A stretch of DNA of 47,883 nt from Actinomycetota bacterium. GTDB lineage: Bacteria > Actinomycetota > Thermoleophilia > RBG-16-64-13. The notes under the pieces were generated by a model, which made no database searches, was not told the origin of the DNA, and saw nothing but the letters and a program-made list of their open reading frames with translations. Within the stretch, counting starts at the first letter, position 1, and every line of letters begins with the position of its first letter. The stretch covers positions 1 through 47,883 of the forward strand of contig JAAYZX010000059.1 of assembly GCA_012514635.1 (NCBI GenBank), read 5' to 3'. The position numbers and the translations under genes are program-made. This document shows, piece by piece, positions 30,959-39,600 of this stretch.

Positions 30959-32752
30959 ATGCGAGAAATCCTTTCAGGCAACGAGGCCATAGCCCGCGGC
31001 GCTTGGGAGGCGGGTGCTCGATTTGCCGGCGCCTACCCAGGCACTCCTAGTACCGAAATACTCGAGAACATCGTCGAATACCCGGACATCTATTCCGAAT
31101 GGTGTCCTAACGAGAAGGTGGCTTTGGAGACGGCGCTGGGCGCGGCCTTGGCCGGCGCCCGCGCTCTTTGCGCCATGAAACACGTGGGAGTAAACGTTGC
31201 GGCAGATCCGCTGATGACCGCCTCTTATGTAGGCGTCAAAGGCGGCCTGGTCCTTGTTTCGGCCGACGATCCTGCACTTCACAGCTCCCAGAACGAGCAG
31301 GATAACCGCAACTACGCCAAGTTCGCCAAGATCCCGCTGTTGGAACCGTCGGATAGTCAGGAATGCAAGGACTTCACACGTTTAGCTTTTGAGATTTCAG
31401 AAGAGTTCGACACACCGGTCATGCTACGCACCACTACCCGCATCTCTCACTCCAAGAGCATTGTGGAACTATCGGAACGGGCACAACAAGAACCTCTCAC
31501 TACTCTCGAAAAGAACGCCCCCAAATACACCATGTTGCCGAACTTCGCCAAGGGACGGCACGTGGCTGTGGAACAGCGCCTCCTGGCACTCAGCCGGCGC
31601 TCCGACAGCATCGACATCAATCGCATCGAGATGGGCGATCCCCGTGTTGGTATCGTGGCGTCGGGTGCTGCCTATGTCTACGCTCGCGAAGCCTTCCCGG
31701 ATGCCAGTTTCCTCAAGTTGGGTATGAGCTATCCGCTACCGAAAACACTTCTGCTGAAGTTCCGAGCCCAGGTGGACAAACTCTATGTGGTCGAGGAGCT
31801 CGACCCCTTCTTCGAAGACCAGATCAAAGCAATGGATATCGCAGTGGACGGCGGCAAGAGCCTACTGTCGCTGTTGGGCGAACTCGACCCAGGTATAGTG
31901 GCCTCCTCGCTGGCCTCCGAAAACGTGTACGGCGCAAACCCGGACCTGACGGTAACGCCTTTGCCAATGCGGACCGACCTACCCACGCGCCCGCCCACCA
32001 TGTGTCCGGGATGCTCTCACCGCGGAGTTTTCACGGTGCTCAGCCGCATGAAGGTATTCGTCAGCGGCGATATCGGTTGCTACACATTGGGAGCGTTGCC
32101 GCCCCTGGCCTCCATGCACTCGTGCGTATGCATGGGTGCCGGCATCGGTATGGCTCACGGCATGGCCAAAGTTCTAGAGCCTGGAGGTCGCACCAGAAAT
32201 CGTCCGGTTGCCGTCATCGGAGACTCCACGTTCTTCCATTCGGGCATGACTCCGCTTCTCAACTCCGTCTGGAACCAGAGCGACACGGTTACTATAATCC
32301 TTGACAACCGCACCACGGCCATGACCGGTGGTCAGCAGAACCCCGGATCCGGCAAGACGCTGTCCGGCAAATTCTCTCCCGCCGTTGACCTCGTAAAGTT
32401 ATGCGAAGCTTTCGGTGTCAAACATATCCGTACGGTTGATTCCTACGACCTCGCCTCCGTGGAAACCACAATCAAGGACGCTCTCCTGGATCCCGGGGCG
32501 TCGGTCATCATCACGCAGGGGCCCTGCGTGCTCGAATACAAGATTAAGCACGATCCCTGGGTTGTCGACACCGAGCTCTGCACCGGGTGCAAACGGTGCC
32601 TGCGTGTGGCCTGCATTGCGCTCGGCTTGGCAGTCACGCCCGATGGCAAAACGATCGTCGAAATAGATCCCACCCAGTGCAATGGGTGCGGTGTTTGCGC
32701 GCAGATGTGCCGCTTCGATGCGATTAAAGCCCCGGCCCCTGTGTCGGCCTGA
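30959..32752 (+). CDS. iorA: Indolepyruvate ferredoxin oxidoreductase, alpha subunit
   Basis: The track starts at 30674, but IorA homology begins at MREILSGNEAIARGAWEAG; the ATG at 30959 has a GGAGG site, giving 597 aa, the normal length. It contains the pyruvate:ferredoxin-oxidoreductase domain (AYPGTPSTEILE), the TPP-binding domain (GDIGCYTLGALPP, GDSTFFHSGMTPLLNSVWN, DNRTTAMTGGQQNPG) and a C-terminal 2x[4Fe-4S] ferredoxin domain (CTGCKRCLRVAC, CNGCGVCAQMC). It oxidatively decarboxylates arylpyruvates to arylacetyl-CoA, reducing ferredoxin, in aromatic amino-acid fermentation. The first cluster motif is slightly unusual. IorB follows after 35 bases. Confidence 0.96.
   Translation: MREILSGNEAIARGAWEAGARFAGAYPGTPSTEILENIVEYPDIYSEWCPNEKVALETALGAALAGARALCAMKHVGVNVAADPLMTASYVGVKGGLVLVSADDPALHSSQNEQDNRNYAKFAKIPLLEPSDSQECKDFTRLAFEISEEFDTPVMLRTTTRISHSKSIVELSERAQQEPLTTLEKNAPKYTMLPNFAKGRHVAVEQRLLALSRRSDSIDINRIEMGDPRVGIVASGAAYVYAREAFPDASFLKLGMSYPLPKTLLLKFRAQVDKLYVVEELDPFFEDQIKAMDIAVDGGKSLLSLLGELDPGIVASSLASENVYGANPDLTVTPLPMRTDLPTRPPTMCPGCSHRGVFTVLSRMKVFVSGDIGCYTLGALPPLASMHSCVCMGAGIGMAHGMAKVLEPGGRTRNRPVAVIGDSTFFHSGMTPLLNSVWNQSDTVTIILDNRTTAMTGGQQNPGSGKTLSGKFSPAVDLVKLCEAFGVKHIRTVDSYDLASVETTIKDALLDPGASVIITQGPCVLEYKIKHDPWVVDTELCTGCKRCLRVACIALGLAVTPDGKTIVEIDPTQCNGCGVCAQMCRFDAIKAPAPVSA
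32512..32530. repeat. Short perfect inverted repeat in iorA (9-bp arms, 1-nt centre)
   Basis: CACGCAGGG at 32512-32520 and CCCTGCGTG at 32522-32530 flank a single G. It is short enough to be chance but has the same one-base-centre form as the 23-bp repeat at 22547. Confidence 0.55.
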
Positions 32753-32787
32753 GGCCTGGACACCCAAAGCCGGAGGAGGATACGAGA

Positions 32788-33369
32788 ATGAGCCGTACCA
32801 CCAATATCGTCATCACCGGGGTTGGAGGCCAAGGTGTCATTATGGCCAGCTACGTGCTGGGCCAGGCGGCACTGACAGACGGTTTTGATGTCAAACAGAG
32901 CGAGGTTCATGGAATGAGCCAGCGCGGGGGCAGCGTACTCAGTCACCTGCGCTTCGGAGGCAAGGTTTGGTCACCTTTGGTGTCTGAGGGAACCGCAGAT
33001 ATCCTGCTGTCCTTCGAGGCTCTGGAGGCCCTGCGCTACATGAGCTGGCTACGCCCGGGCGGTAGACTCGTGTACAACACGCTGCGCGTAAACCCCAGCA
33101 CTGTGTCCGCCGGTCTGGCGGAATACCCCTCCGACATACACGAACAAATCCGCCGGAGCTGGGATACCGTAGTCGGCGTGGACGCGAACGCACTGGCACT
33201 GGAGGCCGGCAACCCTCGAGCCGCCAACATGGTAATGCTGGGAGCCATCTCCGGGAATCTCCCATTTGTAGACAATACATGGGAGAAGATAATTGCCTCT
33301 GTGGTTCCGCCCAAAACTGTGGAGGCAAACATGCGGGCCTTCCGGCTTGGCCGCGACTGCGCTGCATAG
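32788..33369 (+). CDS. iorB: Indolepyruvate ferredoxin oxidoreductase, beta subunit
   Basis: A 193-aa gamma-type 2-oxoacid oxidoreductase subunit: VITGVGGQGVIMASYVLGQAAL (glycine-rich nucleotide/CoA loop), VKQSEVHGMSQRGGSVLSHLRFG and ILLSFEALEALRYM are diagnostic. It pairs with IorA to complete the enzyme and contributes to CoA binding. GGAGGAGG precedes the ATG by 10 bases. It lies in the same transcript as iorA; endonuclease III follows after 33 bases and may be co-transcribed. Confidence 0.96.
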   Translation: MSRTTNIVITGVGGQGVIMASYVLGQAALTDGFDVKQSEVHGMSQRGGSVLSHLRFGGKVWSPLVSEGTADILLSFEALEALRYMSWLRPGGRLVYNTLRVNPSTVSAGLAEYPSDIHEQIRRSWDTVVGVDANALALEAGNPRAANMVMLGAISGNLPFVDNTWEKIIASVVPPKTVEANMRAFRLGRDCAA

Positions 33370-33402
33370 GCCACCTGATGCCCGGCCGTTGACTCTACCG
33401 TC

Positions 33403-34083
33403 ATGACAGGCACTCCACTTCACCCAATCTCGGCCCAGGTTATTGAAATTATACGTCGTCTACGCTTGGAATTTCCCAAAGCGGGCATTGCATTGGAGTT
33501 CGCAAACCCTTGGGAGTTGACGGTAGCCGTCATTTTGTCCGCGCAATGTACCGACAAGATGGTGAATAGAGTCACGGCCACCCTCTTCTCTAAATACCCT
33601 GCACTTACGGACTACGCGGCCGCCGATCCGGCCGAGTTTGAAAAAGACATTAGACCCACCGGATTCTTCCGAAACAAGACCAAGCACATCCTGGCAGCCG
33701 CCCACAAAGTTCTCGTCGACTACAATGGGGAAGTTCCCCACACCATGCATGAGCTGCTCACCCTGCCCGGCGTGGCTCGAAAGACCGCTAATGTCGTTTT
33801 GGGCAACGCGTACCCATCCGCCTACGCTGCAGACCCAGACGCCGGCATCGCTGTAGACACTCATGTGCACCGACTCGCCAACCGTCTAGGGCTGGCGTCC
33901 ACCAAGGCCCCCATAAAAACTGAGACGGCGCTCATGGCCGTGGTCCCTCGAGAGGATTGGTTTCAGCTCACCTACCTCCTAATCGAGCATGGGCGCGCCA
34001 CCTGCACTGCCAAGAAGCCTCGTTGCGGGCAGTGCAATCTTGCAGAAATCTGCCCGTCGGCGGGGGTTGCGGGCCGGTTGTAG
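33403..34083 (+). CDS. nth: Endonuclease III (DNA glycosylase/AP lyase)
   Basis: A 226-aa protein with the full Nth signature: ILSAQCTDKMVN near the N terminus, a helix-hairpin-helix LPGVARKTANVVLGNA containing the catalytic Lys, AVDTHVHRLANRLGL with the catalytic Asp, and the C-terminal [4Fe-4S] loop CTAKKPRCGQCNLAEIC with exact C-x6-C-x2-C-x5-C spacing. It excises oxidised pyrimidines in base-excision repair. A short extra stretch (AYAADPDAG) lies between the HhH and catalytic Asp. The ribosome site is weak, suggesting read-through translation from iorB or low expression. Confidence 0.96.
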   Translation: MTGTPLHPISAQVIEIIRRLRLEFPKAGIALEFANPWELTVAVILSAQCTDKMVNRVTATLFSKYPALTDYAAADPAEFEKDIRPTGFFRNKTKHILAAAHKVLVDYNGEVPHTMHELLTLPGVARKTANVVLGNAYPSAYAADPDAGIAVDTHVHRLANRLGLASTKAPIKTETALMAVVPREDWFQLTYLLIEHGRATCTAKKPRCGQCNLAEICPSAGVAGRL

Positions 34084-34103
34084 ACCCTTCTTCTATACAG
34101 GCC

Positions 34104-34128
34104 TATCGGGAAGCCCGGCTTCCCGATA
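34104..34128. terminator. Perfect hairpin (12-bp arms, 1-nt centre) between nth and hbd
   Basis: TATCGGGAAGCC at 34104-34115 and its exact reverse complement at 34117-34128 flank one C. It starts 20 bases after the nth stop. No T-tract follows. In RNA the loop would open to CCCGG-type sequence. It may terminate the iorAB-nth transcript or be an operator for hbd. Confidence 0.55.
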
Positions 34129-34184
34129 CACTATGTACCTATCGCTTTATTCGTAAATGCAAACGCCTACCATAGGAGCGGGGC

Positions 34185-35054
34185 ATGAAAGTCGACGACA
34201 TCAAGACCATCGGCGTCTGTGGGGCGGGAACCATGGGGGCCGGGATTGTACAGCTCGCTGCGCAGAGCGGCTTCAACGTCAAGGTCATCGACGTACAGGA
34301 AGCCTTCATCCAACGCGGCATGAGCATCATCACCAAAAACTTGGGGAGACTCTTATCAAAGGAAAGGATCTCCCAAGCCGATCATGACGCAATAATGGGA
34401 CGTATCAGCGCCTCCACTGATGCCACGGTCATGGCCGATGCCGATTTCGTCATCGAAGCCATTCTGGAAGAAGTCGAGGCCAAGAAGGCGTTGTTTGCTC
34501 AGCTGGAGGCCGTTTGCCGCCCGGATGTCGTTTTTGCAACCAATACCTCCTCCATCTCGGTCACGCAGCTTGCCGGCGTCTCGGCCAGGCCGGACCGCAT
34601 TGTGGGCATGCATTTCTTCAATCCTGTACCGGTGATGAAGTTGGTGGAGATCATCCCCGCATTGCAGACCAAAGCCGAAGCTGTGGACCTCACTATAGAG
34701 CTCACCAAGAAACTTGGCCGCACTCCGGTGCCCTGCAAGGACACCCCCAGTTTCATCGTGAACCGCATCCTCGTACCTATGATCATCGACGCCGTGCGTG
34801 TCTACGACAGCGGGGTGGCCACCGCCGCAGATATAGATACGGCTATGAAGCTTGGGGCCAATCTCCCTATGGGTCCGTTGGAGCTTGCGGACTTTGTCGG
34901 CCTCGACATCGTATACCACATTGGAAATATGCTCTTTGAGTACACCAAAGAAGCCCGCTTCAACCCGCCGGATTTGCTTCGCAACATGGTCCAAGCCGGT
35001 TGGTTGGGTCGGAAGACCGGAAAGGGCTTCTACGACTACGCGGAACGCACCTGA
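34185..35054 (+). CDS. 3-hydroxyacyl-CoA (3-hydroxybutyryl-CoA) dehydrogenase
   Basis: A 289-aa single-function HAD. N-terminal NAD motif VCGAGTMGAGIVQLAAQSGFNVKVID; ADFVIEAILEEVEAKKALF; catalytic HFFNPVPVMKLVEII with the dyad His; DTPSFIVNRILVPM; C-terminal GPLELADFVGLDIVYHIGNMLFE and GWLGRKTGKGFYDY. It oxidises 3-hydroxyacyl-CoA to 3-oxoacyl-CoA, or the reverse. TAGGAGCGGGGC precedes the ATG. The enoyl-CoA hydratase at 14 kb supplies the preceding step. PaaH or Hbd naming depends on the acyl group, which sequence alone does not tell. Confidence 0.95.
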   Translation: MKVDDIKTIGVCGAGTMGAGIVQLAAQSGFNVKVIDVQEAFIQRGMSIITKNLGRLLSKERISQADHDAIMGRISASTDATVMADADFVIEAILEEVEAKKALFAQLEAVCRPDVVFATNTSSISVTQLAGVSARPDRIVGMHFFNPVPVMKLVEIIPALQTKAEAVDLTIELTKKLGRTPVPCKDTPSFIVNRILVPMIIDAVRVYDSGVATAADIDTAMKLGANLPMGPLELADFVGLDIVYHIGNMLFEYTKEARFNPPDLLRNMVQAGWLGRKTGKGFYDYAERT

Positions 35055-35109
35055 AGCTAAAGCCGGCAAGCGGGCGGCGGATGACGGCCGTCCGCGAAAC
35101 GCAGGAGTG

Positions 35110-35145
35110 GGGCGGAGGTGGCCGGCATACCGACCACCTCCGCCC
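35110..35145. terminator. Hairpin (12-bp stem) downstream of the hydroxyacyl-CoA dehydrogenase
   Basis: GGGCGGAGGTGG at 35110-35121 pairs exactly with 35134-35145; the 12-nt loop can form an inner CGG/CCG pair. It lies 56 bases after the stop. As with other hairpins here there is no T-tract, so the terminator call rests on position and stem strength. Confidence 0.55.
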
Positions 35146-35198
35146 ACCCAGTCGCAGCGATTCCACGCTACATGTTGCGTTTCGGAATCCGTTTTGTC

Positions 35199-35207
35199 TG
35201 CTATCCT
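35199..35207 (+). promoter_or_regulatory. Weak extended -10 candidate for the CNNM/CorC gene
   Basis: TGCTATCCT at 35199-35207 resembles an extended -10 (TGnTATAAT). No convincing -35 is found at usual spacing; TTGCGT (35175-35180) is 21 bp upstream. Confidence 0.2.
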
Positions 35208-35290
35208 GAGACTACGCATATGGGCACTCCTGACCAACCCCGAAGTACCATGTGGCTCCAGGCCCGCTTTGGAGGCAGCAGTAGTAGCTG

Positions 35291-36637
35291 ATGAACGGTG
35301 GCTGGGGTATAGCCCTGATTCTCGTGTTGGTGGTGATCAACGGCATCTTCGTGGCCGCTGAGTTTGCCATCGTAAAAGTCCGCACCACGCGTATCGTCGA
35401 GTTGGCCGACGGAGGGAACCGGCTCGCCCGCATAGCACGGCCCATGCTCAACCAGGTGGAGTCCTACCTGCCGGTCATTCAACTGGGTGTTACTATGGCC
35501 ACTCTTGCACTCGGCTGGGTGGGTGAACCGGCCATATCCACGTTGTTGACCCGACTCATAGTCTGGATAGGAATCCCCTCCAAGGTTGCCGTAGGCACCA
35601 TCACCACCGTCGTCACCTTCGGACTTATCACTATCGTTACCATCGTTCTGGGGGAACTGGTCCCCAAATCTCTCGCCATTCGCCGGGCGGAAGGCGCCAC
35701 CCTGACTCTTGCGCCACTCCTGCGCTCGTTCTTCTGGCTGTTCTGGCCGGCGGTATGGGTGCTGAATGGCCTGACCAAGGGCGTGCTCAAGATCCTGCGC
35801 GTCCAACCGGCCACGGCCGCCGATCTTGCCCATAGTGAAGACGAGCTTCGCATGATCCTAAGCGCCAGCGCCGAAGGCGGGCATATCGACGAAGTTGAGC
35901 AAACAATCATGCGTCGGGCCCTCACGCTCGGAGATCGCACTGTTGGCCAAGTCATGGTCCCCAGAACAGAGATGGCCGCACTCCCAGCATCCATGCCCCT
36001 GCGGGAGGCTCTGGGAGGGATAGCCGTCACCAACCACACCAGGTATCCGGTATATGAAGACGACTACGACGACACCATAGGTTACGTTCACGTCAAAGAC
36101 ATCTACAGGGCCGACCTGGACAAACCGGTCCGCTCCGTATTGCGCCCTGTGAGCTTCATCGCAGAGACGGCCAGCGTAGAAATTGCGCTGTCTAGGTTCC
36201 AGACCGCCCGCACACCTTTGGTCATCGTCGTTGACGAACACGGCGGAACCAGCGGCATCGTCACCCTACAGGACGTAGTCGAGGAGTTGATAGGCGAAGT
36301 CCAAGACGAGTTCGATCAGGACGCACCCCTGGTGGAACCGGTAGAAAACGGAGCCTTTTCGGTCGACGGTAGGGCACGCCTAGACTATCTGCTGGAGCAC
36401 GTGGGACTCGACTTACCGGCTGAAGGATTCCCCACTCTAGGAGGCCGGGTATTTGAACAACTGCAACGCCGCCCGCACGCCGGTGATGAAGTGATACTGG
36501 GCAACTTCTCGGCACGAGTGCTGCAGGTAGACGGTATGCGCATTGCACGCGTTCTCCTGGCTCCTTTGATTGAGCCGGAGACGGTGAACAATGAAGATTC
36601 CGGCAGCTCGACAACCGCCACTTCCTCAGAATCGTGA
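35291..36637 (+). CDS. CNNM/CorC-type (HlyC) membrane protein with CBS pair
   Basis: A 448-aa protein: an N-terminal DUF21/CNNM domain with TM helices (about residues 5-25, 60-82, 98-125, 138-160; motif FVAAEFAIVKVRTTRI), a CBS pair (about 210-330; MVPRTEMAALP, NHTRYPVYEDDYDDTIGYVHVKDIY, TPLVIVVDEHGGTSGIVTLQDVVEELIGEVQDEFD) and a C-terminal CorC_HlyC domain (GRARLDYLLEHVGLDLP, GNFSARVLQVDGMRIARVLL). Such proteins export Mg2+/Co2+ or Na+, or modulate that transport. Its 3' end overlaps the predicted start of the PPDK-like gene by 47 bases. Confidence 0.94.
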   Translation: MNGGWGIALILVLVVINGIFVAAEFAIVKVRTTRIVELADGGNRLARIARPMLNQVESYLPVIQLGVTMATLALGWVGEPAISTLLTRLIVWIGIPSKVAVGTITTVVTFGLITIVTIVLGELVPKSLAIRRAEGATLTLAPLLRSFFWLFWPAVWVLNGLTKGVLKILRVQPATAADLAHSEDELRMILSASAEGGHIDEVEQTIMRRALTLGDRTVGQVMVPRTEMAALPASMPLREALGGIAVTNHTRYPVYEDDYDDTIGYVHVKDIYRADLDKPVRSVLRPVSFIAETASVEIALSRFQTARTPLVIVVDEHGGTSGIVTLQDVVEELIGEVQDEFDQDAPLVEPVENGAFSVDGRARLDYLLEHVGLDLPAEGFPTLGGRVFEQLQRRPHAGDEVILGNFSARVLQVDGMRIARVLLAPLIEPETVNNEDSGSSTTATSSES

Positions 36638-39600
36638 CGTGCACACCGCAAACCGAAACCCGCTACCCATTGAATCCGATGCCCTGAGAGCCAACATCGC
36701 AGGAACTGCGATCACTCCAGAGATACCTGAGCGCTTCCGTATCCTGCTGGAAGCCGTGGCGGACCACTATGGACCTCGCCGGCTTCTAAGGGAGACCTTG
36801 GACGAGTATTTCCATCAGTTCCGTAACTCCGGAACCGTGATCGACGGCCTGCAGACCATCCTCCTCCGCGACTGGACCTACTTCGACAAGCACCCAGCAC
36901 GCCGACAGCTTTCAGAGCTCGTGCTCGAGATCGTGTTGAGCTTGTTGCGCAGTCCCCTGCCGGACGAGCGAACCACTCAGTTGCTTCGTCAAGTTCTTCT
37001 GTGGATGACGACAATCCTCCAAGGCGAGCACGGTCATGATTACATCGACATCGGCATCGATGCCGCCGACGCTCTGCGAAGACTCCTGCCCCGAATGCCG
37101 ATCTCGTTTCTGGAGCGTGACAAACCACTTCGCACCTTGGCTCGGACAGCCTTAGCACTCGAGGCCGTCCCCTCGCCTGTTGAGGAGCGGGCATTCAAAA
37201 TGGCTGTCCATCTGGCATCCCTCTATCGGCAGGTCCTTCGCCTTGGCTACCTCGAGATCGCAGATCACTTAGACGTAGCCGCCTGGGCCCAGACACGCGA
37301 CATACGGCTGCGCGATGAAGCGCGCGTCGTGGAACTATTCGGGCTTGCAGAACGCGATCGTATGGAATCATTGGCCAAACACGCATTGGCCGTGCCGCTT
37401 GAGCAAATTATCTCGGAGGATTTCCCCACCTTCTCGGAAGTCGTCGACTCCATCATCCGCCAGATATTCAGCATCGAAAACCTTGAGGATAGATTCGCCG
37501 TCTGCCTCTATCTGCTGAAGGACAATACGCTCGGTCTACGGCAGAGAGAGGTAATGGTTGAGCTGCTCGCTGTGGTACGCCTGTTGATCGAACCATCGCA
37601 TCACGTGCATTTTCATCGCATCCTGAGACGTCTCGCCCGCTTCTTTCGTCAACGCGAGAGACTGTTCCCGGACATGCGGTTGCAGTGTTATGAGGCCATC
37701 GGCGTCGCCATAGGTGAAACCGGAGCGGTAGGTGCAGCCGACCGCATAACGGATGACCTGCTGTCCTGGAATTTTGAGTACCCGGATGTGTGCGGCGCCA
37801 CAGACGAATGGCAGATGCTTGCCAACCCGTACCACCTTGCCAACATCCGCTGCTGGATGCGCATAGTGCAGTCCAATCCGGCGCTCTACGAACGCCTGGC
37901 GGCGGCACTTGCCGTAGCACTCAGACTGGGCGGTGCCTTCATAGCCGATACTGATCTCTTCCAGAAAGACATCACATCGCTTCTCAACGCGGACCTCAAG
38001 CCCGTCTACTCGGTGATCAAACAGCTGCTACGCTCGTTTCCCGCATACTTCAACGAGATCGGTGCAGAAGGGGAGTTGCGCTCCGTCTCTACCGAGATCG
38101 ACGAAATCTGCGGACGCAAGGACACCCTCATGCACTTCCTGCGTAAGCAGGTGCATGCCGAATCCTCAAGTCGCCTCATCGACTTCACACGAGCAGTCCT
38201 GGATTATTGGAAGACGCTGGACGACAGCCTCCTCGCCCCCTATGTCTCCCCAAACACCCTTCTCGCCGTGGCAAATGAACGAAACTGGGCGGAAGGGCCG
38301 CATGCGGTTGTCGTGGGAGAACCGGCGTCCGCAGAGGACCGTCGTCGTGTGACGCTTGTCAGACGAATGCTGGAGTTGCTGGAGATCAAGTACTCCACTT
38401 CGCCCAAGAATCTAGCGGTTCAAGTAGACGCGGTCGCCGGACTGCCGAAGGAAACCCGCACCGTATTCGTGCAGTCGCTCACTGCCTGGGAGGTCGGTCT
38501 CCAGTCGCCACAGCCGGGCATCATGGCCACTGTATATCGCTACTCGCGTGCACGCGTACGCGAGGCTTTGCTCGACTCTTCGCTCGATATCCTGGAAGCC
38601 CTTCGCGAGATCATCCTAAACCCTGTTCGCTCGGAAGGCCGGGAGAACATCTTCCGCAAGAGACACATCGCGGCCGGCATCCCTTCTATGTACGGCACCT
38701 ATCGCGAGCCCAAGTTCGACGCCCTGGGGCTATCGTTTAGAATAGAGGCCCTGGTTGGACAGCTTCTCGACGAGATCGCGGACGAGATCACAGACCAGTA
38801 CGTAAGCCGAGCCTCTCTCCGTCGTTTTGCCTCAAATTTCAATAAGTTTGGTCGAGCCTTGGCCGTAGACGGCATCAATTCGCAGAACCTGCAATCTGAT
38901 TTCACTCTATTGCGCGAAGGAGCGGGGCATCGTTCTTTCACTTACGCTCAGTGCCGCAATGTCTTCCAGTTTCTAGCGCACGGCGTGTCAAATCTGGTGC
39001 GGCTCTCTACGCAAACCTATGATCAGGCGCTCCGCGTTATCCTGGAGCGCGACGATCAACAATGCGTGGACCGCGGTCTCACACCCGATGCTCTGGCCGA
39101 GAGCATTCTACGGGAGCTGGTCGTATCCACATTGGGACTGCAGAGCCTCGACCGTTATGTGAGCAACGCCCTGCGCCACCTCACCGACCTAGGCGACAAG
39201 GTGTCGGAGAGGGACCTCACCCGCATGATGAACTACGACCCAGACCGTCTGGTGTCCTGGTTGAACAAACCACAACCCAATCTGGACAGCCAGATGACTC
39301 TCGGTTACAAAGCGCTGGGACTGAAGGAAATGATGTCATACGGATATCGTGTGCCCCAGGGTTTTGTATTGACCACCGAGCTGTTCGCCGTTTTCTCCTC
39401 GATGAGTCACCGGCCGCTCTATGAGCACACCATAGCCCGTATAAGACACGCGCTTGCGCAGCTCGAAGATGCCACCGGCCTACGCCTGGGCGACCCTGAG
39501 CGACCTCTCACACTATCCATTCGCTCCGGCGCTGCCATTTCCATGCCCGGTCTAATGCTGACCCTCATCAACGTCGGCCTCAACGACGAACTGACGGCCG

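Noticed and set aside
34356-35237. 293-aa minus-strand ORF
   Set aside because: Antisense to the hydroxyacyl-CoA dehydrogenase; the opposing strand has clear family motifs.
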